A stretch of 22,380 nucleotides of DNA from Campylobacteraceae bacterium (GTDB taxonomy: Bacteria; Campylobacterota; Campylobacteria; Campylobacterales; Campylobacteraceae). The stretch lies in assembly GCA_012521935.1 (NCBI GenBank), contig JAAYLJ010000091.1:1-22380 (forward strand), read 5' to 3'. Position numbers and translations under genes: made by a program. The notes under the pieces are model-generated. The model had not been told where the DNA came from and searched no databases. It was given only the letters and a program-made list of their open reading frames with translations. Shown here one piece after another: positions 15,857-22,380 of the stretch (positions are counted from its first letter, which is position 1; every line of letters begins with the position of its first letter).

Positions 15857-16741
15857 TTGAAAATTTTAGTACCTGCTACAAGTGCAAATTTAGGGCCTGG
15901 GTTTGATACATTAGGACTCTCTATCGCTTTATATAATGAGATAAACATTACGCCAAATCCAATAACAACAATCTCTATAAAAGGAGAGGGTGAAGATAAA
16001 GCTCATCTTAAAACTAAAAACTCTTTTGTGACAATCTTTAATGAAAAATTTTATGAATTAACTGGAAATAAAGAGAATTTTAGATTTGATTTTCACAATA
16101 AAATCCCACTCTCAAGAGGCCTTGGCAGTTCATCTGCTGTTATTGTTGGAGCGATAGCCTCAGCCTATCATTTAGCTAACAAAAAAGTAGATAAAGAGGA
16201 GATTTTAAATCTCGCACTTGCTTATGAGTCTCATCCAGACAATATTGCACCTGCAACTTTTGGCGGCTTTACAGTCTCCATTGTGAAAGATGGCAGGGTT
16301 TTTACCCAAAAAAAAGAACTTCCTAGTGAAATTTGCGCCATTTTAGTCATACCAGATAGAGCTATGTCAACAGCAAAATCAAGAACACAATTGCCAAAAC
16401 ACTACAGCATGAAAGAGACTGTTTCAAATCTTTCACACGCAGCAGCACTTAGCGTAGCTTTTTTTAATGAATCTTGGGAGAGCCTATCTTTTTTAAGCAA
16501 AGATTTAATGCATGAAGAAAGAAGAATGCGCCAAATGCCTGAGCTTTTTGAAGTTAGAAAAGTTGCCTTAAATAGTGGAGCTTTAATGAGCACACTATCT
16601 GGAAGTGGCTCTACATTTTTTAATCTTGCGTATAAAAATGAGGCAAAAAATATAGAAAAAAACTTAAAAAAAGAGTTCCCTCATTTCAAAATTTTAACCT
16701 TAGATTTCGATAATCAAGGTTTTTTCATTAAAAACAGCTAA
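15857..16741 (+). CDS. thrB: Homoserine kinase
   Basis: GHMP-family kinase that phosphorylates homoserine in threonine synthesis. The protein has 294 residues. Seen: N-terminal PATSANLGPGFDTLG (6-20), the ATP-binding loop PLSRGLGSSSA (84-94), HPDNIAPATFGGF, and the C-terminal LSGSGSTFF motif. The start is TTG with AGGAG five bases upstream, nine bases after the TsaB-like stop. Its threonine-pathway partners are not in the window; the link to lpxC and infB is positional. Confidence 0.97.
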   Translation: MKILVPATSANLGPGFDTLGLSIALYNEINITPNPITTISIKGEGEDKAHLKTKNSFVTIFNEKFYELTGNKENFRFDFHNKIPLSRGLGSSSAVIVGAIASAYHLANKKVDKEEILNLALAYESHPDNIAPATFGGFTVSIVKDGRVFTQKKELPSEICAILVIPDRAMSTAKSRTQLPKHYSMKETVSNLSHAAALSVAFFNESWESLSFLSKDLMHEERRMRQMPELFEVRKVALNSGALMSTLSGSGSTFFNLAYKNEAKNIEKNLKKEFPHFKILTLDFDNQGFFIKNS

Positions 16742-16759
16742 AAAAAAGTTAAATTTTGG

Positions 16760-16765
16760 TATTAT
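16760..16765 (+). promoter_or_regulatory. Candidate promoter overlapping ylxR start
   Basis: TATTAT preceded by TTTTGG, the same form as the nadA and serC -10 regions. It ends one base before the annotated ylxR ATG, so transcription from it would begin at about 16772, inside the first codons. It could drive ylxR-infB-rbfA-rimP-ribD with a leaderless or later start. Confidence 0.4.
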
Positions 16766-16766
16766 C

Positions 16767-17027
16767 ATGACCGTGCAAAAAAAACCCGTGCGAATGTGCA
16801 TCTCTTGCAAAGAGCGTCATCCTCAATCTCAGTTGTTACGACTTCAGATGCATAATGGAGAAATATCAGCCTATTTAGGACATGGGCGGAGTTTTTATCT
16901 ATGCATTAATTGTGTGGATAGTAACCCAAAGGCACTTAAAAAAGCACTGATGCAAAAGTGTAAAAAATTAGATAAACACATTTTGGACATAGGCAAAATG
17001 GTGAAGGAGATAGCAACGAATGGTTAA
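16767..17027 (+). CDS. ylxR: YlxR-family (DUF448) RNA-binding protein
   Basis: Small basic protein of 86 residues; the family binds RNA, and the B. subtilis member (RnpM) modulates RNase P. Seen: PVRMCISCKE near the N-terminus (C11, C14), LLRL, GHGRSFYLCINC (C46, C49) and a lysine-rich C-terminal helix. Four cysteines in two CxxC pairs could hold a metal, which is inference. The start is uncertain: ATG 16767 has no ribosome site and a -10-like box sits directly upstream, so GTG at 16773 is also possible. It is followed by infB with an 8-base overlap, the usual position in nusA/infB-type operons, although nusA is not seen here. Confidence 0.88.
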   Translation: MTVQKKPVRMCISCKERHPQSQLLRLQMHNGEISAYLGHGRSFYLCINCVDSNPKALKKALMQKCKKLDKHILDIGKMVKEIATNG

Positions 17028-19614
17028 AGTTCGTATCCACGAGATTGCAAAAGAACTCGGAATGAAGAGTAAAGACATAGTCGAGAGAGCCTCAGAATTA
17101 GGATTAGATGTTAAATCGGCTTCAAGCGCAATTGGTTCAGAGTATGCAGAAGCATTGATGAACTATATTCTTACAGGCGATAAAACTATTTTTGAAGCAG
17201 AAAAAGAGGTGACTAAAGTCTCTAAGAAGAGTTCAGAGCCAAAAAAAGTTGAAACTAAAAAGAAACCTGCTCAAAAAGAAGAGATAAAAGAGTCCCCTAA
17301 AGAGAAAAAAGTTGAAACTAAAAAAGAGGTAGTTAAAGAAAAACTAGAGCCAAAAGAACCTAAAGAGCCTAAAAAGAGTGAAGAAAAAAGTAAAATCTCT
17401 TCAGGTGAGAGTTTGGCTCAAGCAAGCCTTAAAAAAAGGCGAGGTTTAGTTATCGTAAAAAAGAAAAAAGATCCAAAGCCAGCAGAGCCAGCTCCTAGCG
17501 TAGCTCCAACTACTCTTGAGTCTATATTTTCCTCTTCAGTAGCTGAGCCTAAAAAGAAAAAAAGAGTCAAAAAAGCACCAACTACTAAAAAAGAGGGCAT
17601 TGAAAAGATTGATATATTAGCTGATAGAGAGCTTGGTGAAGTTAGATTTGATAATGAAGAAGAGTTAGTTGTTTTACCTGATTTAACTATTAAACCAGAA
17701 GCTGAGCCAGCAAAAGTTGTCCTTAAGAAAAGAAAAGAGCCAGTTAAGCAATTAGGTGGCTATGGAAAGAGCGAAACAAATTTTGGAGATAGTAGTATTA
17801 GGCGTAAAAGACGCAAAAAAGCTCCAAAAGTTGCTCAAAAAAGTAGTGATGAAGTGGTAAGTTCAGTGCAAATTCCAGAAGAGATTAGAGTTTATGAGTT
17901 TGCAGAAAAAATCAATAGACAATCAAGTGAAATTATCTCAAAACTCTTCATGCTTGGAATGCTTACAACTAAAAATGATTTTTTAGATAAAGATGCGATA
18001 GAGATATTAGCTGATGAGTTTGGAATTGAAGTTGAGATAGTTAATGTTCAAGAAGAGTTTGACTATGTAAAAGCATATGACGCTCTTGAGGATGAAGTTT
18101 TATCCACTAGAGCACCTGTAATAACCATAATGGGGCATGTTGATCATGGTAAAACTTCACTATTAGACTACATCAGAGAAGCTCATGTAGCAAGAGGTGA
18201 ATCAGGGGGAATTACCCAGCATGTTGGCGCATATATGGTTACTAAAAGTGGTAAAAATATAACTTTTATAGATACTCCAGGACACGAAGCATTTACACAA
18301 ATGAGAGTTAGAGGAGCTGCTGTTACAGATATTGTCATCATAGTTGTAGCAGCTGATGATGGAGTTAAGCCTCAAACAAGAGAGGCGATAGATCATGCAA
18401 AAGCCGCAGGTGTGCCAATCGTAGTTGCTATAAATAAAATGGACAAACCCTCAGCAAATCCAGACATGGTAAAAACCCAACTTAGTGAGATAGGCATAAT
18501 GCCAATTGATTGGGGTGGGGAACATGAATTTGTTCATATTTCAGCAAAGACTGGTGAAGGGATTGAAGATTTACTTGAAATCTTACTTTTGCAAGCAGAA
18601 GTTTTAGAGTTACAAGCTGATGCAACTAAAGATGCAAAAGCTGTAGTTATAGAAAGTTCACTTGAAAGAGGTAGGGGCTCTGTTGCTACTGTTGTTGTGC
18701 AAAATGGAACATTAAAAGTTGGTGATACAGTAGTTGTGGGGGTTGCCCATGGAAAAGTAAGAGCACTTTTAAATGCTAATGGAGAGAATATAAGCTCAAT
18801 AAAACCAGGTGAACCAGGTGTGATTGTAGGCTTAAATGAAGTTCCTCAAGCTGGAGAGATTTTAGTAAAAGTAGATAATGATAAATTAGCAAGAGAATAT
18901 GCTCAAAAAAGATATGACTATTTAAGACAAAAAGAGCTCTCAAGATCTACAAAAGTTACGCTAGATGAGTTAAGTGAAAAGATAGCTGAGGGTGAAATTA
19001 AAGATTTACCAGTCATCATAAAAGCTGATGTTCAAGGTTCTCTTGAAGCGATAAAAGCTTCACTTGAGAAGTTAAAAAATGAAGAAGCGCAGGTAAATAT
19101 AATTCACTCAGGAGTTGGTGGAGTGAGTGAGAGTGATGTAGCGCTTGCAAGCGCTAGTGAAAATTGTATTATTTTAGGTTTTCACATAAGGCCAACTGGA
19201 GCAGTTAAAGAAAGAGCTAAAAGCTTAGGCGTTGAGATTAAAACATACAATATTATTTATGACTTACTTGATGATGTTAAGGCAATTTTAGGTGGAATGA
19301 TGGCTCCAATTATTAGAGAGGAGCATTTAGGGCAAGCAGAAGTTAGAGAAACTTTTGTTGTTCCAAAGATTGGCACAATTGCTGGATGTATGGTGACTGA
19401 TGGAGCTATTCATAGAGGTGTAAAAGTTAGGCTCATTAGAGATGGTGTGATTGTTTATGAGGGAAGCGTATCCTCTTTGAAAAGATTTAAAGATGATGTT
19501 AAAGAGGTTTCAAAAGGGTATGAATGTGGGATTGGCATCTTAAACTTTAATGACATTAAAGTGGGCGATTATATGGAGAGCTTTAAAGAGGTAGAAGAAC
19601 AGGTTAATTTATGA
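17020..19614 (+). CDS. infB: Translation initiation factor IF-2
   Basis: GTPase that delivers initiator tRNA to the 30S subunit and promotes subunit joining. The protein has 864 residues. Order: an IF2_N-like domain (1-about 55), a long Lys/Glu/Pro-rich linker (about 60-280), a second IF2_N-like segment (about 285-345), then the G domain with GHVDHGKT (372-379), GGITQHVGAY, DTPGHEAFT (418-426), NKMD (472-475) and SAKTGEG. Domains II, III (KADVQGSLEAI) and IV (RLIRDGVIVYEGSVSSLKRF) follow. AAGGAG is upstream of the ATG inside ylxR, which it overlaps by eight bases. It overlaps rbfA by four (ATGA). Confidence 0.98.
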   Translation: MVKVRIHEIAKELGMKSKDIVERASELGLDVKSASSAIGSEYAEALMNYILTGDKTIFEAEKEVTKVSKKSSEPKKVETKKKPAQKEEIKESPKEKKVETKKEVVKEKLEPKEPKEPKKSEEKSKISSGESLAQASLKKRRGLVIVKKKKDPKPAEPAPSVAPTTLESIFSSSVAEPKKKKRVKKAPTTKKEGIEKIDILADRELGEVRFDNEEELVVLPDLTIKPEAEPAKVVLKKRKEPVKQLGGYGKSETNFGDSSIRRKRRKKAPKVAQKSSDEVVSSVQIPEEIRVYEFAEKINRQSSEIISKLFMLGMLTTKNDFLDKDAIEILADEFGIEVEIVNVQEEFDYVKAYDALEDEVLSTRAPVITIMGHVDHGKTSLLDYIREAHVARGESGGITQHVGAYMVTKSGKNITFIDTPGHEAFTQMRVRGAAVTDIVIIVVAADDGVKPQTREAIDHAKAAGVPIVVAINKMDKPSANPDMVKTQLSEIGIMPIDWGGEHEFVHISAKTGEGIEDLLEILLLQAEVLELQADATKDAKAVVIESSLERGRGSVATVVVQNGTLKVGDTVVVGVAHGKVRALLNANGENISSIKPGEPGVIVGLNEVPQAGEILVKVDNDKLAREYAQKRYDYLRQKELSRSTKVTLDELSEKIAEGEIKDLPVIIKADVQGSLEAIKASLEKLKNEEAQVNIIHSGVGGVSESDVALASASENCIILGFHIRPTGAVKERAKSLGVEIKTYNIIYDLLDDVKAILGGMMAPIIREEHLGQAEVRETFVVPKIGTIAGCMVTDGAIHRGVKVRLIRDGVIVYEGSVSSLKRFKDDVKEVSKGYECGIGILNFNDIKVGDYMESFKEVEEQVNL
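17242..17324 (+). repeat. Short direct repeat in IF-2 linker
   Basis: A 20-base A-rich unit centred on GTTGAAACTA occurs at 17242-17261 and again at 17305-17324. It encodes the peptide KKVETKK twice inside the low-complexity linker of IF-2. It probably reflects local duplication and slippage in a disordered region, with no independent function suggested. Confidence 0.6.
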
Positions 19615-19976
19615 AAGATATAAAATTACAAAGAACCCAAAGTGTTTTAAAAGAGTTAATTCCAGAGGCTCTAGCAAGTTTAAATGATGTAGCTTTGCAA
19701 AATTTAACTGTAATAGAGGTGATTTGTAAAAGAGGTAGATATGATGCTGATATTTACCTAGATAAGGCTCATTTTGATTTAAATGAACAAAATCAAATCA
19801 TTAAAAAGTTAAAAAAAGTCTCTAATCATTTAGAGTTTCACTGCGCTAGCGCTGAGGGGTGGTTTAAATCCCCAAAGTTTCACTTTAAATTTGATGATCA
19901 ACTTGAGAAACAAAACCAGATGGAAGAGCTTTTTAAGCAGGTTGAAAAAGAGTTAAATAAGAGTAAAAATGGATGA
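19611..19976 (+). CDS. rbfA: Ribosome-binding factor A
   Basis: KH-like cold-shock factor that helps mature the 16S rRNA 5' end and 30S subunit. The protein has 121 residues. Seen: the N-terminal helix KLQRTQSVLKELIPEAL, the strand LTVIEVICKRGRYDADIYLD, and a second strand (LEFHCASAEGW) with an Ala-Ser-like kink as in type II KH folds. It is shorter and less conserved in the middle than the E. coli protein. Position between infB (ATGA overlap) and rimP (8-base overlap) supports the call. Confidence 0.92.
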   Translation: MKDIKLQRTQSVLKELIPEALASLNDVALQNLTVIEVICKRGRYDADIYLDKAHFDLNEQNQIIKKLKKVSNHLEFHCASAEGWFKSPKFHFKFDDQLEKQNQMEELFKQVEKELNKSKNG

Positions 19977-20391
19977 TTTAAAATTAGAAGCATTAATTGA
20001 AGATTGCGAAGCAACACTTTATGGAACTGAGTTAGTAAAAGAGAATGGAAAAGATATATATAGAATCTATATTTTTAAAAAAGGTGGCGTTACCCTTGAG
20101 TTATGCTCTAAAATAACTCAAATTATTTCACCAATTATAGATTTAAATCCACCTGTAAATGGTCCTTACTTTTTGGAAGTTAGCTCTCCAGGACTTGAGA
20201 GAAAAATCAAAACATTAAAGCAGTTTGAACTCTCCATTGGAGAGTTAGTGGATATTAAAAGCGATGTCCAAAACTGCAAGGGTGAACTGCTTAGGGTTGA
20301 GGGCGAGAATATTGTAGTAAAAGATAGTGATTTGGAAATAGTGATTCCATTTGCAGCTATAAATAGGGCAAAAACATATATTAAATGGTAA
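19969..20391 (+). CDS. rimP: Ribosome maturation factor RimP
   Basis: Cytoplasmic factor for 30S subunit assembly. The protein has 140 residues. Seen: the N-terminal alpha/beta domain with a YGTELV-x-RIYIFKKGGVTLE pattern, the family signature YFLEVSSPGLERKIKT, and a C-terminal SH3-like domain (KGELLRVEGENIVVKD through IPFAAINRAKTYIKW). The start is ATG inside rbfA; the end overlaps ribD by seven bases, so the gene is embedded in a tightly coupled run. Confidence 0.95.
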   Translation: MDDLKLEALIEDCEATLYGTELVKENGKDIYRIYIFKKGGVTLELCSKITQIISPIIDLNPPVNGPYFLEVSSPGLERKIKTLKQFELSIGELVDIKSDVQNCKGELLRVEGENIVVKDSDLEIVIPFAAINRAKTYIKW

Positions 20392-21383
20392 TTGATAGCA
20401 ACTTTTATATGAGTTTAGCTTTAAATGAAGCTTGGCGCTATCAAGGTTTAACCTATCCAAATCCAGCAGTTGGAGCTTTGGTTTTAGATAGAAATGGACA
20501 AATCTTATCAATCGCAGCTCACAAAGAAGCTAACTGTGCTCATGCTGAGCTTTTGGCTGTAAAAGAGGCACTTTTAAAATTAAATCCAACTCTTATTTTT
20601 CCAAAAGATCCAAATAGATTACATAAATTTATCATAGATAATCATAACAATTTACTAAAAGACTCCACTATTTTTGTCACTTTAGAGCCTTGTAATCATC
20701 AAGGAAAAACCCCTCCATGCTCAAAACTATTATCTTCTATCAAGCCAAAAAGAGTCTATATTGGCTCTTTGGAGAAAAACAATATTGCTAGTGGCGGGGC
20801 AGAGTATTTAAAAAAAGAGGGAATTGAAGTGGTAAGTGGTGTTTTAAAAAAGGAGTGCGATCTTTTAATTGAGCCATTTTTATCTTGGAGGGAGGGCCAT
20901 TTTAGTTTTATAAAAGTAGCAATGAGCGCTAATGGAGTTTTAGATGGAGGAGTGATAAGCTCAAAAGAGTCCAGAGAGTTAGTTCACGCCCTAAGAGATA
21001 AAATCACTACATTAGCTATTGGCGGTAATAGCGTAAGAATAGATAGGCCAACACTAGATGCAAGAATGATTTATGGAAGAGCACCAGAGGTATTTATCTA
21101 CTCTAGGCAAAAAGAGTTTGATAAAAACATTGCACTTTTTGGTGTGAAAAATAGAAAAGTTACTATTAGTTCAAACTGGGATGAGTTTAAAAGTAGCAAT
21201 TTTGGAATGATTGAAGCAGGTGTAAATCTATTTAACAACTGCCCATCTTTTACAAAATGGTTACTTCTTTTTAAATCTAGTAAATTTAAAATTGGAAAAA
21301 CTATTCAAGCTACGAAAGATTATAAATTAGTTTGGCAGGGCAGAAATAGTGAAGATAGTTTTGGTTGGTATGTAAAAGAGTAG
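20385..21383 (+). CDS. ribD: Riboflavin biosynthesis protein RibD (deaminase/reductase)
   Basis: Bifunctional enzyme of riboflavin synthesis: deaminates the pyrimidine intermediate, then reduces its ribosyl side chain. The protein has 332 residues (commonly about 360). Deaminase: YPNPAVGALV, zinc/catalytic HAE (53-55), and PCNHQGKTPPC with zinc cysteines C103 and C112. An extra segment of about 25 residues (about 66-92) lies between HAE and TLEPC. Reductase (about 172-332): KVAMSANGVLDG, GGNSVRIDRPTLDAR. The later part is divergent: IEAG stands where hEGG is usual, so reductase function is likely but less certain. The ATG overlaps rimP by seven bases. It is the last gene of the plus-strand run. 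Confidence 0.93.
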   Translation: MVIDSNFYMSLALNEAWRYQGLTYPNPAVGALVLDRNGQILSIAAHKEANCAHAELLAVKEALLKLNPTLIFPKDPNRLHKFIIDNHNNLLKDSTIFVTLEPCNHQGKTPPCSKLLSSIKPKRVYIGSLEKNNIASGGAEYLKKEGIEVVSGVLKKECDLLIEPFLSWREGHFSFIKVAMSANGVLDGGVISSKESRELVHALRDKITTLAIGGNSVRIDRPTLDARMIYGRAPEVFIYSRQKEFDKNIALFGVKNRKVTISSNWDEFKSSNFGMIEAGVNLFNNCPSFTKWLLLFKSSKFKIGKTIQATKDYKLVWQGRNSEDSFGWYVKE

Positions 21384-21400
21384 GCATGCTAAGCATGCCT
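21382..21400. terminator. Hairpin between ribD and convergent ccp
   Basis: A perfect 8-base-pair stem, AGGCATGC / GCATGCCT, with a three-base loop (TAA), starting inside the ribD stop codon. No U-tract follows on the plus strand (AAATATTAATC); on the minus strand ACTCTTTT follows. It may act as a bidirectional transcription end for two convergent genes, but lacks a classic intrinsic-terminator tail. Confidence 0.5.
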
Positions 21401-21405
21401 AAATA

Positions 21406-22380
21406 TTAATCAAAAGTTGGTTTTGCTGTTTCGTTTGTAGAAGGTGGTAAAACTGGATATACAATTTGTGGTTTTCTCCCCTCAAGCGAACCTAAAAACT
21501 CTGCAATTGACTCAGCTTCTTTGTCATTTATGCTAATTCCAAGTTGGGTGCTTCCCATCTCTTTAATGGCTTCAGTTAACTCCCAAATCGCGCCATTATG
21601 GAAATATGGAGCTGTTTCAGTGATATTTCTTAATGTAGGGGTTTTTACCATTCCATTCTCATCACCTTCAAATCCACCAATTTCAACAAAAGAGTATTTT
21701 TCAACTACTTGGAAAGGTTGCATTGTTCCACCAACTGCCATTCCATTATGACAACTTGCACAACCTTTATCTAAAAATAGTTCCAATCCTTTTTTTTCTC
21801 CATCGGTTAATGCTTCATCATGTCCATTTAAAAAATCATCAAATCTTGAAGGAGTAACTAAAGTTCTTTCAAAAACACCAATCACACTTGCAATTCTTTC
21901 AAAAGTAATTTCTACATCAGATCCATAAGCTCTTTTAAACATATTTACATATTTTGGAATTGAATTAATTCTTTGCTCTACTAACTCTCTTGGTGCTGCC
22001 ATTTCTGGGCCAGCTTCAATTGGGCCTTGAGCTTGATCTTCTAAGTGAGGGCTTCTTCCATCCCAAAATTGTACCGCAGTTAAAACCGCATTATAAACTG
22101 TTGGAGAGTTTAAATGAGATGGGTTCATTGTCCATTTATGTCCAATTGCTCCAGGGATTAAATCCACACCACCAAGAGCTAGATTATGGCATGTGTTACA
22201 GCTAATTAGGTTACTTCTTGAAAGTCTTGGATCAAAATATAGCATCTTTCCAAGCTCAACTTTAATATCTGTAATAGGGTCATCACCACTATTGATGATT
22301 TTCATAAGCTCTGCATTTGACTCAGGAATTGCTTCAATTCCAAAACTTTTTGCTGTATCTGCTAAAGGGTTAGCTAAAGC
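21406..22380 (-). CDS. Diheme cytochrome c peroxidase, 5' end cut by window edge
   Basis: Periplasmic peroxidase that reduces hydrogen peroxide with electrons from c-type cytochromes. The frame stays open to the window end without an obvious start; the internal ATG at 22305 is not the start, since upstream codons (ALANPLADTAKSFGIEAIPESNAEL) continue the family sequence. 324 residues are visible; only the signal peptide and a few residues should be missing. Two heme c sites are present: CNTCH (N-terminal, peroxidatic) and CASCH (C-terminal, electron-transferring). Other family motifs are LGKMLYFDPRLSRS, QFWDGRSPHLEDQAQGPI and TPTLRNITETAPYFHNG. It is convergent with ribD. Regulation cannot be seen because its promoter is outside the window. 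Confidence 0.96.
   Translation of the reverse strand, partial: ALANPLADTAKSFGIEAIPESNAELMKIINSGDDPITDIKVELGKMLYFDPRLSRSNLISCNTCHNLALGGVDLIPGAIGHKWTMNPSHLNSPTVYNAVLTAVQFWDGRSPHLEDQAQGPIEAGPEMAAPRELVEQRINSIPKYVNMFKRAYGSDVEITFERIASVIGVFERTLVTPSRFDDFLNGHDEALTDGEKKGLELFLDKGCASCHNGMAVGGTMQPFQVVEKYSFVEIGGFEGDENGMVKTPTLRNITETAPYFHNGAIWELTEAIKEMGSTQLGISINDKEAESIAEFLGSLEGRKPQIVYPVLPPSTNETAKPTFD

Noticed and set aside
17200..17420. A-rich repeated tract in infB as a possible CRISPR or regulatory repeat
   Set aside because: The repeats keep the reading frame and encode a charged linker typical of IF-2; there is no regular spacer structure.
17418..17600. Antisense open frame within infB
   Set aside because: It mirrors the low-complexity Lys/Glu-rich linker; a Phe-rich, repetitive translation is expected by chance on the opposite strand.
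1..22380. A new defence system, mobile island or biosynthetic cluster
   Set aside because: Every substantial open frame on the real strands matches a housekeeping family, base composition looks even, and there are no integrase, transposase, tRNA or long-repeat boundaries.

Overview
The window is AT-rich, gene-dense core chromosome from a Campylobacterota (epsilonproteobacterial) bacterium. The evidence is the protein families and their order: a CosR/HP1043-type response regulator beside a ferredoxin, a Ppx/GppA phosphatase and folB, and a run of M23 peptidase, lpxC, short TsaB-like gene, thrB, ylxR, infB, rbfA, rimP. From memory, both clusters resemble Campylobacter jejuni neighbourhoods (around Cj0353-Cj0356 and Cj0131-Cj0138). 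The genus cannot be fixed. FlhB implies a flagellum, LpxC and BamA a Gram-negative outer membrane, and a diheme peroxidase a respiratory periplasm. I see no mobile element, CRISPR array, rRNA or tRNA. No gap between genes exceeds about 130 bases.

Left part, mostly minus strand: tyrA (prephenate dehydrogenase), serC and serA (cut by the window start) form an amino-acid biosynthesis group. Divergent from tyrA is bamA, the outer-membrane protein insertase. It converges on ppx with the two stop codons directly abutting.

Middle, minus strand, read from about 10000 down to 5249: plsY and folB (coupled), then a cosR-like response regulator overlapping a sensor histidine kinase, then a 2[4Fe-4S] ferredoxin coupled to a Ppx/GppA phosphatase. 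The regulator is the most interesting item. The CosR/HP1043 lineage is best known as an orphan regulator that has lost phospho-signalling, yet here its receiver looks intact and a complete kinase gene overlaps its 3' end.

Right part, plus strand: nadA-nadC (quinolinate to NaMN) overlap flhB (flagellar export switch). Then come an M23 peptidase, lpxC (lipid A), a TsaB-like gene, thrB, and the translation-factor group ylxR-infB-rbfA-rimP ending in ribD (riboflavin). Most junctions from infB onward overlap by 4-8 bases. The TsaB-like gene has no ATG, GTG or TTG at its expected start; an ATA sits where an ATGA overlap with lpxC would be expected. A hairpin separates ribD from a convergent diheme cytochrome c peroxidase cut by the window end.

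Several promoters share an extended -10 of the form TGG-TANNAT (bamA, serC, cosR, nadA, ylxR). Non-ATG starts are common: TTG for bamA, the kinase, lpxC and thrB; GTG for folB and nadA. This is largely an ordinary housekeeping region. I found no convincing wholly new system; the points worth a second look are given as findings.
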